Source of the DNA: Streptomyces sp. SN-593
GTDB taxonomy: Bacteria > Actinomycetota > Actinomycetes > Streptomycetales > Streptomycetaceae
Assembly: GCF_016756395.1 (NCBI RefSeq)
Contig: NZ_AP018365.1
Span: 8,497,501-8,561,500, forward strand
Direction of reading: 5' to 3'
DNA length: 64,000 bases
In this document: piece after piece, positions 10,901 to 19,900 of the stretch
Layout: each line of letters begins with the position of its first letter
How positions within the stretch are numbered: position 1 is the first letter of the stretch
Notes under the pieces: model-generated
The model's input: only the letters and a program-made list of their open reading frames with translations
What the model was told of the DNA's origin: nothing
Database searches by the model: none
Made by a program: the position numbers and the translations under genes

Positions 10901-13900
10901 GGCGTGCTGCCGCGCACGCTGCACGCCGAGGAGCCGTCGCCGCACGTGGACTGGTCGGCCGGGAACGTCCGACTGCTGACCGAACCGCTGCCGTGGACGC
11001 CCGAGGGACGGCCGCGCCGCGCCGGCGTGTCCGCGTTCGGCATGAGCGGCACCAATGTGCACACCATCCTGGAGCAGGCGCCGGAGCCGCCGGCCGCCGA
11101 GCCCGACGGGCCGGCCACCCCGCTGGTCACCGGCGTCGTGCCGTGGCCGCTGACCTCCCGCACCGCCGACGGGCTCGCCGCACAGGCCGGCCGGCTCGCC
11201 CGCCTCACCGGTGCGCAGGCGCCGGCCGACGGGGACGTGGCGTGGTCGCTGGCCACCACGCGCTCGGTCTTCGAGCACCGAGCGGTCGTGCTGGGCGGCG
11301 AGGGCGTCGACATCTCGGCAGCCGAGGGCGTCCGCGTCCTCGCCGAGGGCGGCGCGGCGCCGTCCGTGATCACGAACGCGGCGGGCGACGTCGGCAAGGC
11401 GGTGTTCGTCTTCCCCGGTCAGGGTGCCCAGTGGGTCGGCATGGGACGCGAGCTGTACGCCTCCTCGCCGGTGTTCGCGGCGCGGTTGGCGGAGTGCGCG
11501 GCGGCTCTCGCGCCGTTGGTGGAGTGGTCGTTGGTCGATGTGCTCTTGGGCGTGGAGGGCGCGCCGGGGCTGGAGACCGCGGAGGTCGTCCAGCCGGCGC
11601 TGTGGGCGGTGATGGTGTCGCTGGCCGCGCTGTGGGAGGCGGCCGGCGTCACCCCGGACGCGGTGGTGGGCCACTCGCAGGGCGAGGTGGCGGCCGCGAC
11701 CGTCGCCGGAGTGCTGTCCCTGGAGGACGGCGCCCGCGTGGTCGTCGTGCGCTCCCGGGCCCTGTCGGGCCTCGGCGACGGCGGCGGCATGGTGTCGGTG
11801 GTCATGCCGGAGGAACGGGTCCTGCCGCTGATGGAGCCGTGGGGCGACCGCCTGTCGGTCGCCGCCGTCAACGCCCCGGCCGCCACGGTGGTGTCCGGCG
11901 AGGCGCGGGCACTGGAGGAGTTCGAGGCGGAACTCGCCAAGGCCCGCATCATGCGCTGGCGGGTGCCCGAGACCGACTTCGTGGCGCACTCGGCGCGCGT
12001 GGAGGCCCTGGAACCGCTGCTGGCGGCCGAGTTGGCCGGGGTGACGGCCCGCGCGGGCCGCGTCCCGATGTTCTCCACGGCCCTGTCCCGCTGGCTGGCC
12101 GGCGAGGAGGCCGACGCGGGCTACTGGTACGCGAACGTCCGTCGGACCGTCCGATTCGCCGACGCCGTACGGGCGTTGGCCGGCGAGGGCTTCCACACCT
12201 TCATCGAGGTCTCCCCGCACCCCACTCTTGAAGCCGCGGTCGCCGACACCTTCGACGACACCGGCACCGCCGTCGTCCCGGTGGTCAGCGGAACCACCCA
12301 CCAGGACTCCAGCGGCGCCGTGCAACTGCTGTCGGTCATGGCCCGGGCCTGGGCGAAGGGCGTGCCCGTGGACTGGGCGAAGGTGGTCGGCGGCGGGACC
12401 CGCGTCGACCTGCCCACCTACGCCTTCCAGCGTCGCCGCTACTGGCCGGAGCCCGCCGCCGTCCGCGGTCCCGGCGCGGCGTCCCCCGCGGGAGAGGGCT
12501 CTTCCCCCGCGGCCGAGGCGGAGTTCTGGTCCGCCGTCGAGAACGGGGACCTGCGCGCGCTGGGCGACACCCTCGCCCTGGACGGGCGGCGCTCGTTCGA
12601 CGAGGTCGTCCCGGCGCTCGCCGCCTGGCGCCGCCGCGCACGCGAACGCGCGGTGACCGACAGTTGGCGCTACCGCGTGTCCTGGACGGCCGTCGCCGAC
12701 CCGGACACGGACCGGCTCACCGGGACCTGGCTGGTCGTCACGCCCCCGCGGGCCGACAGCCCCGCCGAGCCGATCGCCGCGGCCCTGCGCGGCCGCGGCG
12801 CCCACGTCGTGGAGATCGAGGGCGACACCGGGCGCGAGGTGCTCGCGCGGCGCCTGGCCGCCGCCGCGGACGACGGCACCGGCCTGTCCGGTGTGGTGTC
12901 GCTGCTCGCCCTGGAGGAGGCGGCGCTGCCCGGCCTGCCCGAGGTGCCGGCCGGCCTGGCCGGCACGCTCGCCCTGGTCCAGGCCCTCGGCGACCTCGGC
13001 TTCGACGCCCCGCTGTGGGCCCTGACCCGTGGCGCCGTCGCCACCGGCGCCGGCGAGGCCCTGACCAACCCGCTCCAGGCCCAGGTCTGGGGCCTGGGCC
13101 GGGTCGTCGCGCTGGAGAGCCGCGACCGCTGGGGCGGCCTGATCGACCTGCCGCCCGTCCTCGACGACCGCGCCGCCGCCAGGCTGTGCGGCGTGCTGGC
13201 CGGCTGCGGCGAGGACCAGGTCGCCCTCCGCGGCGCCGGGATCACGGCCCGCCGCCTCGTGCACGCCCCGCGCGCCGAGACCGCCCCGCGCGCCGAGGAC
13301 ACCGCCGACGCCTGGACCGGGCGCGGCACCGCGCTGCTCACCGGCGGGACCGGCGCGCTCGCCGCGCAGGTCGCCGACTGGCTGGCCGCGCGCGGCACCG
13401 AACGGGTGGTGCTGACCAGCCGCTCGGGCGCCGGCGCCGCGGGCGCCGCGACCCTCGCCGCCGACCTGGCCGCCCGCGGCACCCGCGTCGAGATCGTCGC
13501 CTGCGACGCGGCCGTACGCGGGCAGGTCGCCGGCGTGCTCGCGCGCATCGGCGCCGGCGGCCCGCCGCTGACCGCCGTGGTGCACACCGCCGGCACCCTC
13601 GACGACGGGCTGCTCGACGGCCTCGACGCGCACCGCCTGGCGTCCGTCCTCGCGGCCAAGGCGCTCGGCGCCACCCACCTGCACGAGCTGACCGCGGACC
13701 TCGACCTCGACGCGTTCGTGCTGTTCTCGTCCGCCGCGGCCACCCTCGGCGGCGCCGGACAGGGCAACTACGCGGCCGCCAACGCCTACCTGGACGCGCT
13801 CGCCGAGCACCGCGCCGGGCACGGCCTGACCGGCGTGTCCCTGGCCTGGGGACCGTGGGCCGGCGGCGGCGTCGCCGAGGCCAACGACGCCGTCCGCCAG

Positions 13901-16900
13901 CGCATGCGCCGCGGCGCGCTGCCCCCCATGGAACCCGACCTCGCCCTCAAGGTCTTCGGGCACGCGCTCACCGGCCCCGACAGCCTGCTCGCCGTCATGG
14001 ACGTCGACTGGCCGCAGTTCGCCACCGCGCCGGCCCCCTTCATCGCCGACCTGCCCGAAGTCGCCGCGGCCGTGGCGGAGTCGGCCGCCACACCGGCCGA
14101 CGGCAACGCGCCGGCCGCGCTGGACAAGGCCGAACTCGCCGAGCAGCTCGGCGGCATGCCCCCCGCCGAGCAGGAGCGGGCCCTGATCGAACTGGTCCGC
14201 ACCGGTGCCTCCGCGGTCCTCGGCCACGGCAGCACCGACACCATCGACGCCGACCGCGCCTTCAGCGACCTCGGCTTCGACTCGCTCACCTCCCTGGAGA
14301 TGCGCCAGCAGGTCAGCCGCGTCACCGGGCTGCGCCTGCCCGCGACCCTGCTCTTCGACCACCCGACCCCGGCGGTGCTCGCCCGCCACCTGCGCGTCGA
14401 GCTCTTCGGCGACGCGGAGGCCGTCCCCGAGGCCCCCGCGGCCCCTGCCGCGCCCACCCCGGCCGCCGCCACCGGCGACGACCCGGTCGTGATCGTGGCG
14501 ATGGGCTGCCGCTACCCCGGTGACGTGCGCGACCCCGACGGCTTCTGGCGGATGCTCGCCACCGGCACCGACGCCATCGGCGACTTCCCGCGCGACCGCG
14601 AGTGGCCGCTCGACCAGCTCTACGACGCCGACTCCAGCCGCGAGGGCACCTCCTACGTGCGCGGCGGCGGCTTCGTCCACGAGGCGCCCGACTTCGACGC
14701 GGCGTTCTTCGGGATCAGCCCGCGCGAGGCGCTGGCGATGGACCCGCAGCAGCGGGTGCTCCTGGAGGTGTCCTGGGAGGCGCTGGAGCGGGCCGGGTTC
14801 GACCCGCGCGCCCTGCGCGGCACCCGCACCGGCGTCTTCGTCGGCGGCGCCACCTCCAACTACGGCGCCGGACTCCAGACCGCCCTCCAGGGCTCCGGCG
14901 GCCTGGAAGGCCACCTGATGACGGGCAACGCGACCAGCGTGCTGTCCGGCCGCGTCTCCTACGCCCTCGGCCTGGAGGGCCCCGCGGTCACCGTGGACAC
15001 CGCCTGCTCCTCGTCGCTGGTCACCCTGCACCTGGCCGCGCAGGCCCTGCGCAACGGCGAGTGCGACCTCGCGCTCGCCGGCGGCGTCACCATCATGGCC
15101 ACCCCCGGCGACCTCGTGTCCTTCTCCCGGCAGCGGGGGTTGGCGGCGGACGGGCGGTCGAAGGCGTTCTCGGCGTCGGCCGACGGCATGGGCATGGCCG
15201 AGGGGGTCGGCATGCTGGTGGTGGAGCGGCTGTCGGACGCGCGCCGCAACGGGCACCGGGTGCTGGCCGTGGTGCGCGGCAGCGCGGTGAACCAGGACGG
15301 CGCGTCGAACGGCCTGACGGCTCCGAACGGCCCGTCCCAACAGCGGGTCATCCGCGCCGCGTTGGCCAGCGCGGGACTGACCGCCGCCGACGTGGACGCG
15401 GTCGAGGCCCACGGCACCGGCACCGAACTCGGTGACCCGATCGAGGCACAGGCGCTCATGGCGACCTACGGCCAAGGCCGGGGCGAGCAGCGGCCCTTGT
15501 GGCTCGGTTCGGTGAAGTCCAACATCGGCCACACCCAGGCGGCGGCAGGAGCCGCCGGCCTGATGAAGATGGTGCTGGCGCTCCAGCACGCCGAGTTGCC
15601 GCGCACGCTGCACGCCGACGAGCCGTCCCCGCACATCGACTGGACGGCGGGCAACGTCCGCCTGCTCACCGAGCCGCGGGAATGGCCGGCGGACGGGGAC
15701 CGGCCGCGTCGCGCGGGCGTGTCGTCCTTCGGCATCAGCGGGACGAACGCGCACGTGCTGCTGGAGGAGGCGCCCGCGCAGGACGCTTCCGAGCCGGCGC
15801 GCGAGCCCGTGCCCGGCGTCCTCCCGGGGACGACGGCGGTGCCCTGGGTGGTGTCGGGCCGTACGGACGCGGCACTGCGGGACCAGGCCGGTCGGCTGCG
15901 GGAACTCGTGGTGGCGCGGCCGGAGACCGGCGCGCGGGAGGTCGGGTGGTCCTTGGCGTCGTCGCGGTCGGTGCTGGAGTACCGGGCGGTGGTGGTGGAG
16001 GGCCGCGCGGAGGGCCTCGCGGCGGTGGCGACGGGTCAGCCGGCGTCGGGTGTGGTGACGTCGGGTGGTGTGGCCGCCGGTCGTGGCCGGGTGGGGTTCG
16101 TGTTCGCGGGTCAGGGGTCGCAGCGGGCGGGGATGGCGGCGGGGTTGTATGCGGCGTCTCCGGTGTTCGCGGTGGCGTTCGACCGGGTGTGCGGGCTGCT
16201 TGGGTCCCATCTTGATGTGCCGTTGCGTGAGGTTGTCCTTGACGGTGTCGAGGGTGATGGGCGTGCGGATTTGACGGTGTTCGCGCAGGCGGGGCTGTTC
16301 GCGTTGCAGGTCGGTCTGGTGGAGGTCCTCAAGGCGGCGGGGGTGCGGCCGGCCGCGGTGGCGGGGCATTCCGTGGGTGAGGTGGCGGCGGCTTATGTGG
16401 CGGGTGTGCTGTCGCTGGAGGATGCGTGTGCGCTCGTGGCGGGGCGTGGTCGGGTGATGCAGGCGCTGCCGGAGGGTGGTGCGATGGCGTCGATCGCCGT
16501 GTCCGAGGCGGAGGTTCGGGCGGAGATCGGTGAGCGTGCGGATGTCGGGATCGCTGCGGTCAACGGCCCGGCCGCGGTGGTGGTGTCGGGTGAGCGGGAC
16601 GCCGTGGACGCGGTGGCGGGGGTGTTCGCCGGGCGCGGGGTGCGGGTGCGTTCGTTGCGGGTGAGCCATGCGTTCCATTCGCACCGGATGGACCCGGCGC
16701 TGGACGAACTGGCTCGGATCGCGGGCGGGTTGACGTATGGGCAGGCTGGGGTGCCGTGGGTGAGTACGTCCACGGGTGCCGTGGTCGAGTCCTGTGACGG
16801 CTCGTACTGGGCCGAGCAGGCGCGGGGGGCTGTGCGGTACGCCGACGCCGTGACGGCCATGGCCGGCCTCGACGTGGACGTCTTCCTGGAGATCGGACCC

Positions 16901-19900
16901 GACGGCACCCTGTCCACGCTGGGCACGGAGACCGCTCCTGACGCGGAGTTCGTGTCCCTGCAACGCCCGGGACACGACGCCGCGCAGGCGTTCGTCACCG
17001 GGCTCGGCCGCGCGTGGGTGCGGGGGGCGGAGGTCGACTGGGCCGCGCTGATCGGCACCGCGGACCGCGTCGAGCTGCCGACGTACGCCTTCCAGAGCCG
17101 GCGGTTCTGGCCGGTGCCGGTGCCGCGGCGGCAGGACGCGGCGTCCGTCGGGCTCGACACCACCGGGCACCCGCTGCTCGCCGCGGCCGTCGGGCTCGCC
17201 GCGGGCGGCGGGCTGATCCTGACCGGCGCGCTCTCCCCGGCCGCGCAGCCGTGGCTTCCCGACCACGCGGTCGGCGGGAGCGTGCTGCTGCCCGGGACCG
17301 CGTTCGTCGAGATGGCGGTCCGCGCCGGCGACCTCGCCGGCTGCGGCCGCCTGGACGAGCTGACCCTGGAGTCGCCGCTGCCGTTGCCCGGCGGGAGCCG
17401 CTCCGTACAGGTCCAGGTGGTGGTGGGCGAACCGGATCGGGACGGCTGTCGCGGGATGGAGATCCACTCGCGGCCCGCTGACGCGGACGGCGCCGCGGAG
17501 TGGACCCGGCACGCGACCGGGCGGCTCGCCCCGTCCGGCGCCGCGGACCGCCCGGAGGAACTGGCCGTCTGGCCGCCGCAGGGCGCGACACCGGTGCCCA
17601 TGGACGGCTTCTACGACCGGCTGGTCGGCGACGGCTACGCGTACGGCCCCACGTTCCGCGGCCTGACCGCGGTCTGGCGCCGCGGCGAGGAGGTGTTCGC
17701 CGAGATCGCGCTGCCCGAGCAGGCCGCGGCCGACGCGGCGGCGTACGGGCTGCACCCGGCGCTGCTGGACGCGGCGCTGCACGCCTCGATGCTCGCCGGC
17801 CCCGTCGTCAAGGAGGCCGGTCCCGGCGAGATCCTGCTCCCGTTCGCCTGGCAGGGGGTATCCCTGCACGCCTCCGGCGCGGCCGCGCTGCGCGTGCGCC
17901 TCACCCGGGACGCCCACGGCGACGGCCTCGCGTTGGACGTCGCCGACGCCGCCGGGGCGCCGGTGCTCACCGTCGCGTCGATGGTGTCCCTGCCGGTGCC
18001 CGCGACCCGCCTCGGAGCGGCCGCCGGCCCGGCCACCCCCGAGGGATTGTTCGCCGTGGACTGGACGCCGATCGGCGGCGACGCCCCGGCCGGCCGCGTC
18101 GTCCTGGTCGGCCCCGACCCGTACGGCCTCGCCGCCGCGGGCACGGGAGGCACGGGCGGCCTCCCGGGTTCCGGTTCCGGCGCGGAGGCCCCCGCCCCGG
18201 GGATCGCCGGCACCCACCCGGACCTGGACGCGCTCGCCGCCGCGGTCGCCGCCGGCGAACCGGTGCCCGACGTCGTGCTCGCCTGCGCCGGCATGCCGCC
18301 GGCGGGCGGCGGCGACGTCGCCGCCTCGGCCCGGGCGGCCGCCGGCCAGGCGCTCTCCCTCGTGCAGCGCTGGCTGGCCGCCGACGACCTCGCCGCCGCC
18401 CGCCTGGTGCTGGTGACCCGCGGCGCGGTGGCCACCGGCCCCGGCGAGGACGTCACCGACATGGGCGGCGCCGCCCTGTGGGGCCTGGTCCGCTCCGCGC
18501 AGTCCGAGAACCCCGAGCGGCTGGTGCTCGCCGACCTGCCCGCCGACGGCACCGGCGGCGCGGACACCCTGCTGGCGGCGCTCGGCGCCGCGGAACCCGA
18601 ACTCGCCGTCCGCGCCGGCGTGGTGCACGCCCGCCGTCTCGCCCGGCCGGCAGCGGGACTGATCCCGCCGTCCACCGGCGCATGGCGGCTGGAGGCGGTC
18701 GCCCGCGGCACCCTCGACGGCCTCGCGCTGGTCGAGCACCCGCCGGCCGAACGGCCGCTCGATCCCGGTGAGATCAGGGTCGCGGTGCGCGCCGCCGGCG
18801 TGAACTTCCGCGACGTGATGGCCACCCTCGACCTGCTGCCGCTGGACCGCGACCCCGACGGCGGCCTGCTCGGCAGCGAGGTCGCCGGCGTGGTCACCGA
18901 AGTCGGCTCGGACGCGGGCGACGTCGCGGTCGGCGACCGCGTCATGGGCATGCTCACCGGCGGCGCCGGACCCGTCGCCGTACTCGACGCCCGGCTCGCC
19001 GCACCCGTCCCCGCCGGCCTGACCTTCGCCCAGGGGGCCGCGATACCCGTCGCGTTCGCCACCGCCTGGTACGGCCTGGTGGACCTCGCCCGGGCCCGGC
19101 GCGGCCAGAAGGTGCTGATCCACGCCGCCGCCGGCGGCGTCGGCATGGCCGCCGTGGCCATCGCCCGCCACCTCGGCCTGGAGGTCTACGCCACGGCCAG
19201 CCCGGCCAAGTGGGGCGCGCTGACCGCCGCCGGCCTCGACGAGGCACACCTCGCCTCGTCGCGTGACGCGCGCTTCGAGGAGCGCTTCCTCGCCGCGACC
19301 GGCGGCGCCGGCGTCGACCTCGTCCTCAACGCCCTGGCCGGAGAGCTGACCGACGCGTCGCTGCGCCTGCTGCGCGCGGGCGGCGAGTTCGTCGAGATGG
19401 GCAAGACCGACATCCGCGACGCCGAACAGATCGCCTCCGCGCACCCCGGCGTGCGCTACCGGGCGTTCTCCACCGGCGAGGCGGGCCCGGACCGGCTCGC
19501 GGAGATCCTGGCCGAGGTCACGGCGCTGCTTGCCACCGGGCAGCTCGCCGCGCCGCCGGTGCGCTGCTGGGACATCCGACGCGCCCCCGACGCGCTGCGG
19601 TTCATGAGCCAGGCCCGGCACGTCGGCAAGATCGTGCTCACCGTGCCGGCCGCGCCGCGCCCGGCCGGCACGGTCCTGCTCACCGGCGGCACCGGCACCC
19701 TCGCCGGCCTGGTCGCCCAGCACCTGGCCGACTCCGGCCGGGCCGGCCGGCTGGTGCTGGCCAGCCGGTCCGGACCGGCCGCCGCGGGCGTGCCCGCCCT
19801 GGCCGCGCGACTGGCCGGCTCCGGCGCCGGCACCAGCGTGGTGTCGTGCGACTCCGTCGACCGCGCCACGCTCTCCGGTCTGCTGGACGGCCTGCCGTCC

